64,000 nucleotides of DNA from positions 1-64,000 of the forward strand of contig CAZVKG010000003.1 of assembly GCA_964627665.1 (NCBI GenBank), given 5' to 3'. This document shows, in pieces, positions 16,882-26,576 of this stretch. Both the position numbers and the translations under genes were made by a program. Source of the stretch: UBA1351 sp964627665 (GTDB lineage Bacteria; Bacillota; Clostridia; Lachnospirales; Vallitaleaceae). Positions within the stretch are counted from its first letter, which is position 1. The number at the start of each line of letters is the position of its first letter. The notes under the pieces were generated by a model. That model ran no database searches. It had not been told where the DNA came from and saw nothing but the letters and a program-made list of their open reading frames with translations.

Positions 16882-19011
16882 TTAACTTGATGTTGATTTA
16901 AGTTTAACATTTTTAAGCTGAAGTCGTCCACTAGTCTCTAACTCAAGTGTTGCAAGCTTTTCTTCTTTTGTTTGTGGTTGTATAAATTCAAAGTTTTCGA
17001 TATGTTTATCTTTTAATAAGCGCTCAACCATCTCTTCTGTCAAATCACCATAAGGATCTAATGCATTTTTCCAAAGGGTAAACTTACATCCATCAAGGAA
17101 ACGGCTACAATAATACGCTTTTGAATTAACGGTTATTTGCCCTTCGCCACATATTGGGCATTGACCATATACTTTACCTTTAATCTTATAATTACTTTTA
17201 CGCTTTTGATCTTCTTCAAAGGTCACTAGATGTTTTGATTTTTCTGCGCTCTTCACTAAATAGGCAACAAAGCGATTGATACTCGCCATAAACGGCTCAA
17301 CCGGTAGTTTGTCCTGGCTTATTTTAGTTAATCCTCGCTCCCATTTTCCGGTCATTTCCGGGCTTTTTAATTCATCGGGAATAATTTGAATAAGTTTTAT
17401 TCCTTTTTCTGTTGGATATAGGGATTTACCTTTTCTATAAATATATTTGACACTAATTAATCGTTCAATAATTCCTGCCCGCGTTGCCGGTGTTCCAAAG
17501 CCTGCTTCCTTTAACTGCTCTTTTAATTCTTCCTCTTCAACGAATCGCCCTGCATTTTCCATTGCACTTAATAATGTAGCTTCTGTATAGGGTTTAGGCG
17601 GCGAGGTTTGCTTGGATTGGACCTCCGTTTCATGAACATGCACAAGATCTCCCTTTTTTAAGTTTGGAAGGGTCTCTTCATCTTGATCCGACATTTTTTG
17701 ATATAATTTTTTCCATCCTAAGTCACTAATAATTTTTCCTTTTGATACAAAGGTTTCTCCCAATATATCAACAATAACTTTTGTGGTTTTAAACTTATAG
17801 TCATCATAAAACACAGCAATGAATCGCTTTACAATCAATTGATATATATGTTTTTCCTGAGGGGACAAAGAAATGTTCTCAGGATTTTTATCCGTAGGAA
17901 TGATTGCATGGTGATCCGTAATCTTACTATTGTTAATGATACGTTTACTAAATTTTAATTGCAATTTTCCATCTTTCATTAGGGGTTCAATCGCTTTAGA
18001 ATAAGGTAGAACATTCACCGTAGCCATAGTTTTAATCACTGTATCTTTCATATCATCACTTAAAAAACGGCTATCCGTTCGAGGATATGTGATTAATTTT
18101 CGTTTTTCATAAAGGTTCTGTGCATACTCAAGCACTTGTGTAGCTGTATACCCATATTGACGATTTCCATCACGCTGTAATTCAGTTAAGTCATACAAAA
18201 AGGGTGGCTTTTGATTGTTGTTCTTTTTTTCAATTTCAGAAACTTTTCCGTCTTGCTCTTTAACTTTTTCAGCAATTTTTTCAGCCTCTTCAAGGGTATC
18301 TATTTTCGTATCTGAAATTTGATTGCTAAACCACGTCCCCTTAAATTCTCCATAATCTGCTACCACTTCAAAATAATCTTTGGGTTTAAAATCTTGTATT
18401 TCATTATAACGATTGACGACCAAGGCTAAGGTTGGTGTTTGGACGCGTCCAATACTTAATAAGGTATTGTTTAGTGTTGTATAGGCACGTGTTGCATTTA
18501 TTCCTACAAGCCAATCCGATTCTGAACGACATTTTGCCGACAAATATAAGCGATTGTACTCTTTTCCGTCTTTCAAATGATTAAAGCCTTGCTTTATAGC
18601 TTCATCCGTCATCGAACTAATCCATAGTCTCGAAAAAGATTTATCCGATTCCACATACTCATAAATATAACGAAAAATGAGCTCTCCTTCTCGTCCGCTA
18701 TCGGTAGCACAAATCAAGCTTTCCACATCATCTCGATGACATAATTTCTGTATAGTCATGAGTTGTTTTTTTGTCTGGGGATAAGGCTTTACCTTAATCG
18801 TTTCCGGTATAATGGGAAGGGATTGATATGACCAACGTTTTAAACTCTCATCATAGTCTCTAGGTTCGTATAATGTAACGAGGTGTCCTACCGCCCAAGT
18901 AATAATATAGTCATCACTTTCCATAAAACCGTCTTTTCGCGTTCGAATATTTAAAACCTTCGCAATATCTCTTGCTACTGAAGGTTTTTCAGTAATAATG
19001 AGTTTTTTCAC
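16882..19011 (-). CDS. topB: DNA topoisomerase III
   Basis: Type IA topoisomerase that passes single strands to resolve precatenanes and recombination intermediates. N-terminal Toprim domain begins LIITEKPSVARDIAKVLN, with the acidic DSGREGE motif near 105; the active-site tyrosine is in TYPRTDSRFL at residue 309; the C-terminus (about 615-650) has a four-cysteine zinc-binding segment, CPICGEG...CSRFLDGC. The 709 residues are normal for Firmicutes TopB. Start is GTG, overlapping the upstream ATPase stop as GTGA, with GGGAG 7 bases before, so translation is coupled. Confidence 0.94.
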   Translation of the reverse strand: MKKLIITEKPSVARDIAKVLNIRTRKDGFMESDDYIITWAVGHLVTLYEPRDYDESLKRWSYQSLPIIPETIKVKPYPQTKKQLMTIQKLCHRDDVESLICATDSGREGELIFRYIYEYVESDKSFSRLWISSMTDEAIKQGFNHLKDGKEYNRLYLSAKCRSESDWLVGINATRAYTTLNNTLLSIGRVQTPTLALVVNRYNEIQDFKPKDYFEVVADYGEFKGTWFSNQISDTKIDTLEEAEKIAEKVKEQDGKVSEIEKKNNNQKPPFLYDLTELQRDGNRQYGYTATQVLEYAQNLYEKRKLITYPRTDSRFLSDDMKDTVIKTMATVNVLPYSKAIEPLMKDGKLQLKFSKRIINNSKITDHHAIIPTDKNPENISLSPQEKHIYQLIVKRFIAVFYDDYKFKTTKVIVDILGETFVSKGKIISDLGWKKLYQKMSDQDEETLPNLKKGDLVHVHETEVQSKQTSPPKPYTEATLLSAMENAGRFVEEEELKEQLKEAGFGTPATRAGIIERLISVKYIYRKGKSLYPTEKGIKLIQIIPDELKSPEMTGKWERGLTKISQDKLPVEPFMASINRFVAYLVKSAEKSKHLVTFEEDQKRKSNYKIKGKVYGQCPICGEGQITVNSKAYYCSRFLDGCKFTLWKNALDPYGDLTEEMVERLLKDKHIENFEFIQPQTKEEKLATLELETSGRLQLKNVKLKSTSS

Positions 19012-21680
19012 TGTTTAACTCCCATCGTATTAATTTGTTTACCTATTTCACTAAATATTGTCGGTATCACACCTAATCCCATGGCGATAAGTAATTGGTC
19101 GATTGAAAGCGCAACCGTCGAGAAAATCGTTGAAATTCCCGGTAAATATATAACTACAAGCAACATAACTACAGCACCAATAACCGATAAATTCAAATAT
19201 CTATTTGAAAAAACCCGTATTTTCCATAGTGGCTTAGTTTCATTACGTGCCGAATATGCTCTTAACATTTCTCCAATGATTAATGTCACAAAACAAAATG
19301 TTCTCGCTAAAGATTCTGATTCCGAGCCAGGCGCAATCCAATTCAGACCTATTCTAAATGAAATAAGTGTTGCCGTCATTAAACCTATACTTTGAATAGC
19401 GATCGATACCTGCATGGTACGATTAACAATGGGTTCTTCTTTATCTCTAGGTTTCTGGTCCATAATACCTTCTCCACCCTCTTCAAGGCCTAATGCAAAT
19501 GCAGGAAAGGAATCTGTAACTAGGTTCACCCACAAGAGTTGGATAGGTAATAATGGCACCGGCCACTTAAGCAAAATTGCAATGAAGATCACTAAAATCT
19601 CTCCAATATTACATGATAATAAGAATCCGACAAACTTTCGGATATTACTATAAATAATTCGACCTTCTTCAACAGAATCAACGATGCTTGCGAAATTATC
19701 ATCGGTCAGTATCATATCTGCCGCTTCTTTTGAAACATCCGTTCCGGTAATACCCATAGCCACACCAATATCTGCTTGTTTAAGCGCTGGTGCATCATTG
19801 ACGCCATCTCCGGTCATTGCAACAACTTCACCTATAGCACGTAAGGCCTTAACAATTCGTACTTTATGCTCCGGAGAAACTCTGGCAAAAATATTCGTGT
19901 TTTTGACAGCTTCTTGCAACTCCTCATCGGAGAGTTTGTTAATCTTCGCACCTTCCATTGCCTGAGAATCATCATCAATCACACCGATTTGACGTCCAAT
20001 AGCACTGGCTGTAATAATATGATCGCCTGTAATCATGACAACACGGATGCCGGCTTTTTTACACAGCTTTATTGCATCCTTTACTTCTTCTCGTGGAGGG
20101 TCAATCATACCACTAAGTCCGGTAAAGATTAGATCTTCTTCTTCGTTTTCTAGTTTTGCCGTCTCGATGACTGGTTTATAGGCAAATCCTAAAACACGTA
20201 AAGCTTCCTTGGCATATTGTCTATTTTTTTCTAAAAGTTCTTCTCTTTTCGTTTCTGTCAATTCAACAACTTTATTATTTTCAAGAATTTTCGTTGAACG
20301 ATTGAGAATGACATCCGGGGCACCTTTTGTAAACATTAAAATTTCGTCATCAAACTTATGCATTGTTGACATTAATTTACGTTCTGAATCAAAGGGAAAT
20401 TCTTGGATTCGAGGATGGGTTTGATTCATCTTTTGATAAGATACACCACCCTTTTCCCCTAAAACTAAAAGCGCACCTTCTGTTGGATCACCAACAACAT
20501 CCCCATCATCAAAGTCTGCATCATTACATAAAGTTGCGATTTCTAACAAACGTTTAATTGAATCATTGGCAGTGTTACCATCGTCATTTCTTACTTCACC
20601 TTCAAAACCGTATCCGGTTCCGGTTACCTTCAACTCGTCATAACCATTGTATACCTTTTGAACGGTCATTTTATTCTGGGTTAATGTCCCTGTTTTGTCC
20701 GTACAAATCGTCGAAGTACTTCCTAATGTCTCTACGGCACTTAATTGTTTAACAATGGCATGACGTTTTATCATTCGTTGCATCCCCATTGCTAGAACAA
20801 CCGTAACCACTGCAGGTAAACCTTCCGGAATAGCTGCAACAGCTAAACTGACAGCAATCATAAATATTTCAAAGAGGTCTTCGCCTCTTAGCATACCAAG
20901 AGCAAAGATAATTGCAGAAACACCAATACAAATAATTCCTAAATATTTCCCAAATTCTGCCAACTTGTTTTGTAAAGGTGTTTGAGTATCTTCTGTTTCA
21001 TCGAGCATGGTGGCTATCTGACCAATTTCTGTGTCCATGCCTATTCCGATTACAATGGCTTTACCACGTCCATACGTAACAATGGTGCTCATATACCCAC
21101 TATTAATCCGGTCTCCAAGCGCTGCTTCTTCATCAATAATTGTGTTTGCGTCTTTCATGACAGCAACGGATTCTCCGGTTAATGCAGATTCATCAATTTT
21201 TAGATTGATACTTTCAACCAAACGAACATCTGCCGGAACATAATCCCCTGCCTCTAATACAACTAAATCTCCGGGAACCAAATCCTTTGAAGAAATACTC
21301 ATAATATGATGATCTCGTATCACTTTTGCCTTTGGCGCCGCCATATTTTTAAGCGCTGCAAGCGCATTACTGGCTTTATTTTCCTGGTAAGTTCCTAAGA
21401 CCGCATTCAAAACAACGATGCCTAGGATAACAAGGCCTTCAAATGCGTCTCCTAATATAATGGAAATAATCGCTGCAATAATAAGTATCAAAATCATAAA
21501 ATCTTTAAACTGATCTAATATCATCGCAAACAATGTTTTTTTTACTTTACTTTGCAAAACATTTTCGCCATATTTTTCTTTTCGTTTTTGAATATCTTCT
21601 TTTTTTAAACCGTTTGTAAGGTCTGTGCTAAAATCCATAACTACATCTTGTATTGATTTATTATGTTTATACTCTTTCAC
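19008..21680 (-). CDS. Ca2+-type P-type ATPase (P2A)
   Basis: Cation-exporting P-type ATPase in the plasma membrane, 890 residues with ten predicted membrane helices. Visible motifs: actuator TGES near 170, PEGLP in M4 (the Ca2+ site signature shared with SERCA and bacterial Ca2+ ATPases), phosphorylation site DKTGTLTQNKM with Asp328, KGAPD nucleotide-binding motif, and hinge TGDGVNDAPALK near 605. These point to calcium, with manganese also possible in this family. No heavy-metal CPx motif and no N-terminal metal-binding domain. Starts with GTG after GGGAGG. Likely first gene of an operon running into topB and the ExbBD-like genes. Confidence 0.93.
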   Translation of the reverse strand: MKEYKHNKSIQDVVMDFSTDLTNGLKKEDIQKRKEKYGENVLQSKVKKTLFAMILDQFKDFMILILIIAAIISIILGDAFEGLVILGIVVLNAVLGTYQENKASNALAALKNMAAPKAKVIRDHHIMSISSKDLVPGDLVVLEAGDYVPADVRLVESINLKIDESALTGESVAVMKDANTIIDEEAALGDRINSGYMSTIVTYGRGKAIVIGIGMDTEIGQIATMLDETEDTQTPLQNKLAEFGKYLGIICIGVSAIIFALGMLRGEDLFEIFMIAVSLAVAAIPEGLPAVVTVVLAMGMQRMIKRHAIVKQLSAVETLGSTSTICTDKTGTLTQNKMTVQKVYNGYDELKVTGTGYGFEGEVRNDDGNTANDSIKRLLEIATLCNDADFDDGDVVGDPTEGALLVLGEKGGVSYQKMNQTHPRIQEFPFDSERKLMSTMHKFDDEILMFTKGAPDVILNRSTKILENNKVVELTETKREELLEKNRQYAKEALRVLGFAYKPVIETAKLENEEEDLIFTGLSGMIDPPREEVKDAIKLCKKAGIRVVMITGDHIITASAIGRQIGVIDDDSQAMEGAKINKLSDEELQEAVKNTNIFARVSPEHKVRIVKALRAIGEVVAMTGDGVNDAPALKQADIGVAMGITGTDVSKEAADMILTDDNFASIVDSVEEGRIIYSNIRKFVGFLLSCNIGEILVIFIAILLKWPVPLLPIQLLWVNLVTDSFPAFALGLEEGGEGIMDQKPRDKEEPIVNRTMQVSIAIQSIGLMTATLISFRIGLNWIAPGSESESLARTFCFVTLIIGEMLRAYSARNETKPLWKIRVFSNRYLNLSVIGAVVMLLVVIYLPGISTIFSTVALSIDQLLIAMGLGVIPTIFSEIGKQINTMGVKQ

Positions 21681-21797
21681 ATTAAGCCTCCCTTATGTTA
21701 TTTCTCTCATGATGATATTATATCATATTTACTTGAATTTACTACACCATTATGATAAAGTCATATCGAAAACTTAAAATGAGAAGGGTCAAAAATT

Positions 21798-22529
21798 ATG
21801 CAAAATAAATTGTCAAGCGAGTTTGTTGCACCAACATATATCAATGGTTTAAAGGCCGGTTTTCCTATTGCTTTAGGATACTTAGTGGTTTCCTTTACTT
21901 TTGGAATGACTGCCTGCTTAAGCGGATTCACTGTTTTTGAAGCCGTATTTATGAGTATGTCCAATGTTACCTCAGCCGGACAATTTGCAGGTATGAATCT
22001 GTTGATTGCAGGAACAAAATATACAGAACTCCTACTGACAGTTGGTATAATAAATATACGTTATTTACTCATGTCAACCGCATTGTCTCAAAAAATCCCT
22101 TTACGTATGCCTTTATATCAACAGTTAATTATGGCCTTTGGCGTGACCGATGAAACCTTTACCGTGGCTTCTGTGGAAGTGGAAACGGTTACCTTTTCCT
22201 ATTTCATGGGTTTGATAACGCTTCCTTATTTAGGATGGTCTGCTGGGACATTCTTCGGCTCTTTAATGGATAATTTTTTAAGCCCAAGCATGCAAAGTTC
22301 GGCAGCAATTGCTCTTTATTGTATGTTTATCGCCCTTGTTGTCCCACCGATGAAGCATCACCGAAACATTCGAAAGGTTGTATTCGTTACCATGTTTATT
22401 CGACTTATGATGCTCATACTTCCTATTATAAATCAAATATCTTCCGGCTATTCCATTATTATTGCTGCCTGTTTTGGAGCTTTGTATGGTGCATATACCG
22501 ATAGTAAGCAAAAAACGGAGGTCATCTGA
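21798..22529 (+). CDS. azlC: AzlC-family branched-chain amino acid exporter, large subunit
   Basis: AzlC with AzlD forms a two-component exporter of branched-chain amino acids or analogues. The 243 residues hold six to eight membrane helices and the family signature near the N-terminus, GFPIALGYLVVSFTFGM, and the NVTSAGQFAGMNL segment. Its stop overlaps the azlD start (TGATG). It is divergent from the P-type ATPase operon. The window also holds the ilv operon, 7 kb away, but no shared regulation is visible; no T-box precedes azlC. Confidence 0.93.
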   Translation: MQNKLSSEFVAPTYINGLKAGFPIALGYLVVSFTFGMTACLSGFTVFEAVFMSMSNVTSAGQFAGMNLLIAGTKYTELLLTVGIINIRYLLMSTALSQKIPLRMPLYQQLIMAFGVTDETFTVASVEVETVTFSYFMGLITLPYLGWSAGTFFGSLMDNFLSPSMQSSAAIALYCMFIALVVPPMKHHRNIRKVVFVTMFIRLMMLILPIINQISSGYSIIIAACFGALYGAYTDSKQKTEVI

Positions 22530-22834
22530 TGATTAAACCTATTTATGGAATTTTATTTATGGCCATAATCACCTACTTTATTCGTGTGAGTCCTTTTCTT
22601 TTATTTAGAAAAAAGATTGAATCTCCATTTATTCAATCTTTTCTATATTATATACCTTATGCAATTTTAACATCTATGACCATACCGGATATTTTTTATT
22701 CAACGCATTTTTTACCTGCTGCAATTGCAGGGACTCTTGTCGCTCTCATCTTGGGTTGGTTTGAAAAAAGTTTAATGACAGTATCAATGTCTGCCGTACT
22801 TGCCGCTTATCTCGTTATAAGCATTTTTAGTTAA
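22529..22834 (+). CDS. azlD: AzlD-family exporter small subunit
   Basis: A 101-residue protein with three to four membrane helices, containing the family-typical start ITYFIRVSPFLLFRKK and the YYIPYAILTSMTIPDIF segment. It pairs with AzlC, to which it is translationally coupled by a one-base overlap, and completes the exporter. The LUD gene follows after 16 bases and may be co-transcribed. Confidence 0.92.
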   Translation: MIKPIYGILFMAIITYFIRVSPFLLFRKKIESPFIQSFLYYIPYAILTSMTIPDIFYSTHFLPAAIAGTLVALILGWFEKSLMTVSMSAVLAAYLVISIFS

Positions 22835-22850
22835 TGAAAGGAGCAAATCT

Positions 22851-23486
22851 ATGAATCCAGTAAAACAAAAGTACCAAAACCAAGCAAACACGATTATTAG
22901 CGCCCTAGAAAAACGCAACATGAAGGGATACTATTTTAAAACATCAGAAGATGCTGTTTCCTTTATCCAAACATTTATCCAAGCAAAATCTTCGGTGAGT
23001 TGGGGTGGCTCAATGACACTACACGAGTCCGGTATCATTGACGCATTAAATGCAATGGATTTGAAGCGACTTGACCGTGACCAAGCAGCCACTCCTGCTG
23101 AGCGTCATGAAATTGCCCGTGACGCCCTACGCGCAAATATTTTTTTGACGAGTACGAATGCCATTACCCTAGACGGAAAACTTGTGAATATCGATGGTAA
23201 TGGGAATCGCGTCGCCGCTCTCATCTTTGGTCCGGACCAAGTTCTTGTTGTTGCAGGTATGAACAAAGTTGCCGTTGATGAAAGAACTGCTGTTTTACGG
23301 GTACAAAACATCGCTTCACCTGCAAATACAGTACGCCTAAAGCAAAACACTCCTTGTGCTAAAACCGGAAAATGTCATCACTGTCTTGTTGATGACTGTA
23401 TTTGTTCACATACGGTTATCACTAGACGTTCTAATCGTCCTGACCGTATACATGTCATTCTAATCGGAGAAGAACTTGGCTATTAA
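22851..23486 (+). CDS. LUD-domain protein (LutC/DUF162 type)
   Basis: A 211-residue cytoplasmic protein of the LUD family, whose best known members LutB/LutC take part in lactate oxidation. Family signs are SVSWGGSMTLHESGI near 44-58, FLTSTNAITLDGKLVNIDGNGNRVAALIFGP near 95-125 (quoted in part elsewhere), and a C-terminal cysteine group CAKTGKCHHCLVDDCIC near 166-182 that could bind metal or an Fe-S cluster. No lutA or lutB partner is nearby, so lactate use is not supported; stand-alone LUD proteins of this length have no fixed function. It ends one base before the convergent LiaF-like gene. Confidence 0.85.
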   Translation: MNPVKQKYQNQANTIISALEKRNMKGYYFKTSEDAVSFIQTFIQAKSSVSWGGSMTLHESGIIDALNAMDLKRLDRDQAATPAERHEIARDALRANIFLTSTNAITLDGKLVNIDGNGNRVAALIFGPDQVLVVAGMNKVAVDERTAVLRVQNIASPANTVRLKQNTPCAKTGKCHHCLVDDCICSHTVITRRSNRPDRIHVILIGEELGY

Positions 23487-23487
23487 A

Positions 23488-24165
23488 TTAGTCGTCTTCT
23501 TGATGCTTAACATCTAATCCACCAAACATAACAAAAGCATTAACATTTAGTTCTGCTTTTGTTTCGGTGGTTTTTTTAAGCGTTTTATTTCCCCAGCCCC
23601 CAAATAAGGGGATGCCTGTTATTGTTACTTTCCAATCTTTAGGTACGATAATATCAATACCTCCAAACGCAACAAAGACGTCGATATGCGCCGGCTGATT
23701 TTCTTCAATCTGAGCCAAGCGAAGATCTAAATCAATACCTCCAAATGCAGCAAATAAATCCGCGCCTTTATAATTTGTCGAATCACAAGCAATCTCAGCT
23801 CCCGAAAAAGCAACCGCTTGTTTGATATAATCCTTACTATTCACATTGCCTCTGCTTTTAGGAAAAATCAACCAAAGGCCTATAACAATAATAATCAAAG
23901 GAACAATTATTTCCCATGCATCAAATGGAAGAATCGCCAAATCCATTGTATCGAGCAAAAAAATGATTCCAACAACAGTAATAATTAATCCGGAAAGGCG
24001 AAAACCATTCGCACCAATAATGTTTGATAATCCTATAGCAATAATAATAACCGGCCAATACCGGCCAATCAATTCACCTGCATCAATTTCCGGACTCAAG
24101 GCACTTATTAAAAATAAACCACCTAACAAAATAATAATAATTCCATAAAATCTTCTTTGAGACAT
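23488..24165 (-). CDS. LiaF-like cell-envelope stress membrane protein
   Basis: Four membrane helices in the first 110 residues (repeated hydrophobic blocks with GLSNIIGANGF and IIVIGLWLIFP) are followed by a beta-rich soluble domain of the kind found at the C-terminus of LiaF and YvqF proteins: FSGAEIACDSTNYKGADLFAAFGGIDLDLR and repeats of AFGGIDI/MFGGLDV. LiaF restrains the LiaRS two-component system under cell-wall antibiotic stress, but no liaR or liaS is present here, so the role is uncertain. Ribosome site GAGGAAGG. It follows the Memo-AMMECR1 gene by 26 bases and may share its transcript. Confidence 0.82.
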   Translation of the reverse strand: MSQRRFYGIIIILLGGLFLISALSPEIDAGELIGRYWPVIIIAIGLSNIIGANGFRLSGLIITVVGIIFLLDTMDLAILPFDAWEIIVPLIIIVIGLWLIFPKSRGNVNSKDYIKQAVAFSGAEIACDSTNYKGADLFAAFGGIDLDLRLAQIEENQPAHIDVFVAFGGIDIIVPKDWKVTITGIPLFGGWGNKTLKKTTETKAELNVNAFVMFGGLDVKHQEDD

Positions 24166-24191
24166 TTCCTTCCTCCTCGTCCATATCGTTT

Positions 24192-25565
24192 TTATTCATG
24201 TCTTTCAACCTTAAATCTAAATAAGGCATAACTTCCTTCAGATATTCCTGCTTTTTGTTTAGCAATGTTTATTTGTTCTTCAACAGTATCAACGCCTTCA
24301 AGTCTTGGTAATAATAGGCCTCTCTTTATTCCCTGTTCAACAATGACTCCATACATATCAACATCCAATTGTTCCGCACTTTTAATCGGTTCAATCGGCA
24401 TTAACACATCGACTTTAAACTCTAAATCTTCTAACTCACTTTCAGCCACCGGATTAAATCGAGGATCTGATGAGCATGCACTAATTCCATTATAAATAAT
24501 TTCTTCAATAATATTTTCATTGACTCCTTGAATGGTGCCAATACAGCCTCGGAGATTTCCATGTTTGTGAATAGATACGAAAACTCCCGAACGTTTTGAC
24601 ATTGCTTCATCAACAAACTGTTGAGAAAAGTCTTGTGCATTAAAGGTATATTTTTTATGGGTTTTCACATAGTGCTCAATGCTTTTCCTTGCCAGTTGAA
24701 CATATTCATCTTCGTGATTTAAGCCACTCATAACTCCACCACCTTCCATATATGCTGTTAAATATCCGACACCAAAGGGACCTTCATAGCTAAATATCTG
24801 TGATGAATCTATGCCATCTTCAAGTACGCCAAAACCTATTAAATATGGTCTTAATCCACACTGGGCGGCATTGTCAATAAAGTCAGATGACAATTCCAAT
24901 AAAGAATCCACACTTTTTTCATGAATCGAATCTTGAATCATTGTGTCAAAACGTATTCCATCCGGATGATATGCATATGGCCCACTGTCCTTTAATGCAT
25001 GAGATAAATCGCCACTGACAAGAACAAGTATCTCTTGACCGGTTTCTTTGGCATACGATTCAATCACTCGATTGATGCATTGACCGATTTGATAGTTTTC
25101 AGATAAGGGGGTAAATCCCGGCGTTATATGTACAATCGTATAGGTATCGTATTCTTTGTCAATGAAGTAGATTGGCACAAGTACACCATGATCTAATCCA
25201 GTCCTTATATTATATGTATCCGCTAATTCTTGGGTCATGACCACCGTATTTATTGTCTCATCTCGCAATTCGTCAACAATTTTTTTGGTTAAGGTGCGAT
25301 TGATGACTTTTTTTGAGCCAATCTTTGGATGACCAAATTGTTGAAAACTTCCTTCAAAAGCCTCCCCATCTAATATACATGTCGCATCTGAAAAAGCATT
25401 CCCATGTGGTGTAATAAATATAATCGTATCCGGTTGAATGTGACCGACTTTTTCGGCTAAGGCTCTCATGCCTTGAATCGTCTCCTGAGCCGGCTCTCTT
25501 TCTTTTCCGCCAATTTCTTCAATAATAATAGGCGGATGTGGCATAAACATAATCGTTTGTTTCAC
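24192..25565 (-). CDS. AmmeMemoRadiSam fusion protein: Memo-like plus AMMECR1 domains
   Basis: Two domains of the uncharacterised AmmeMemoRadiSam trio fused in one chain. The N-terminal half (about 1-265) is a Memo/class III extradiol-dioxygenase-like domain, with PHPPIIIEEIGG, FITPHGNAFSD and VSGDLSHALKD holding the likely metal ligands. The C-terminal half (about 280-457) is AMMECR1, with the hallmark LRGCIGTI. Two GTG starts are possible: 25574, overlapping the radical SAM stop as GTGA, or 25565, which has GAGGTGA 8 bases upstream; I chose the latter (457 residues). Biochemical role unknown; the set is suspected to modify a protein or small molecule. Confidence 0.88.
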   Translation of the reverse strand: MKQTIMFMPHPPIIIEEIGGKEREPAQETIQGMRALAEKVGHIQPDTIIFITPHGNAFSDATCILDGEAFEGSFQQFGHPKIGSKKVINRTLTKKIVDELRDETINTVVMTQELADTYNIRTGLDHGVLVPIYFIDKEYDTYTIVHITPGFTPLSENYQIGQCINRVIESYAKETGQEILVLVSGDLSHALKDSGPYAYHPDGIRFDTMIQDSIHEKSVDSLLELSSDFIDNAAQCGLRPYLIGFGVLEDGIDSSQIFSYEGPFGVGYLTAYMEGGGVMSGLNHEDEYVQLARKSIEHYVKTHKKYTFNAQDFSQQFVDEAMSKRSGVFVSIHKHGNLRGCIGTIQGVNENIIEEIIYNGISACSSDPRFNPVAESELEDLEFKVDVLMPIEPIKSAEQLDVDMYGVIVEQGIKRGLLLPRLEGVDTVEEQINIAKQKAGISEGSYALFRFKVERHE

Positions 25566-25570
25566 ATTTC

Positions 25571-26425
25571 TCACCTCACATTTCCTAAGTGCACCTGTGT
25601 AAAATACTTCCTTGCTCCTTCTTTAATTTCTAACATCAATTGAATATTCGTTGCCGGTTCATCATAGTGATATCTTGGAAAATAACGGCTAATATGCAAG
25701 TCTAAATCACCAACGCGGTCATATAGCTGTTTAAAAAAAACATTTAACTTTTCAAGTTCATCATTTAATCCGGGTACAATGAGACACGTTAACTCAACAT
25801 GAATATTGTGGTTAAGAGCACGTTCAATCGTTTCAAGAACCGGCTCTAATCGACCTCCACATATGGATTGATATTTTGTATCATCATAGGTTTTTACGTC
25901 AATATTCATGGCATCAATAAAGGGCGCTAAGGCTTCAAAGGGTTGCTTTTCAATGAAACCATTAGATACCATAACATTTTTAAGCCCTTTTTCTTTGGCT
26001 AATCGCGCAGTAGTAATCATCCATTCATAATAAACAGTCGGTTCATTATAGGTATAAGCAATACTTGGCAATTCATGGTCTAGGGCACTCTGAATGACAT
26101 CCATCGGTTCTGTATACTGATGGGATATTTCAAACTCACGTGCAATATCTGCATTTTGACAAAATAAACATTTCATGTTACATCCATAACTTCCAACAGA
26201 TAGTATATGACTGCCCGGCATAAAACGGTTCAAAGGCTTTTTTTCAATCGGATCAATGGCTATCGCACTCAAATGACCATAGTTGAGCGTATAAAGTTTT
26301 CCTTGAATGTTTTTACGTACCAGACATAGACCAATCTGTCCTTCAGAAATCATACAATGATGTGGACATAGATGGCAATGAACTTTTTTGTTCGATAGTA
26401 TTTCATAATACATAGCTTCTTGCAT
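25571..26425 (-). CDS. amrS: AmmeMemoRadiSam system radical SAM enzyme
   Basis: Radical SAM protein of the pyruvate formate-lyase-activating type, 284 residues. The cluster motif is CNMKCLFC (C-x3-C-x2-C) near residue 82, preceded by an N-terminal cysteine group CHLCPHHC near 17-24, which is usual in this family and may hold a second metal site. PLNRFMPGSHILSVGSYGC and YTYNEPTVYYEW are also family signatures. It is the first gene of the pair, with its own promoter, and overlaps the fused Memo-AMMECR1 gene. The substrate is unknown. Confidence 0.9.
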   Translation of the reverse strand: MQEAMYYEILSNKKVHCHLCPHHCMISEGQIGLCLVRKNIQGKLYTLNYGHLSAIAIDPIEKKPLNRFMPGSHILSVGSYGCNMKCLFCQNADIAREFEISHQYTEPMDVIQSALDHELPSIAYTYNEPTVYYEWMITTARLAKEKGLKNVMVSNGFIEKQPFEALAPFIDAMNIDVKTYDDTKYQSICGGRLEPVLETIERALNHNIHVELTCLIVPGLNDELEKLNVFFKQLYDRVGDLDLHISRYFPRYHYDEPATNIQLMLEIKEGARKYFTQVHLGNVR

Positions 26426-26469
26426 TTTATCACCTATTTCATACTGTTTTAAATGTCTTTTTCAACTAT

Positions 26470-26498
26470 ATTATAACACTATGCCAATATGCTGTCAT
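26470..26498 (-). promoter_or_regulatory. Promoter of the amrS operon
   Basis: ATGACA (26493-26498) and TATAAT (26470-26475) with a 17-base spacer on the minus strand, divergent from the Bax-inhibitor promoter. Confidence 0.7.
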
Positions 26499-26517
26499 AT
26501 TTTTAATACTATTTTAA

Positions 26518-26546
26518 TTGAACCCTAACCATTTTTATCGTACAAT
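26518..26546 (+). promoter_or_regulatory. Promoter of the Bax-inhibitor-1 gene
   Basis: TTGAAC (26518-26523) and TACAAT (26541-26546) are spaced by 17 bases, ending 30 bases before the start codon with its AGGAGG site. Confidence 0.75.
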
Positions 26547-26576
26547 AAAGTACAACTACTTTAGGAGGTATGCTTT

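Noticed and set aside
15303..19011. Zorya-like anti-phage system (ExbB/MotB-like pair next to a DNA enzyme)
   Set aside because: Neither a ZorC-type nor a ZorD-type helicase/nuclease gene is present; the ExbB-like protein has no long cytoplasmic tail; TopB is a housekeeping topoisomerase.
22529..23486. lut-type lactate utilisation operon
   Set aside because: Only a single stand-alone LUD protein is present; lutA and lutB are missing and the neighbours are an amino acid exporter.
23488..24165. LiaFSR three-component stress system
   Set aside because: No histidine kinase or response regulator gene is adjacent to the LiaF-like gene.
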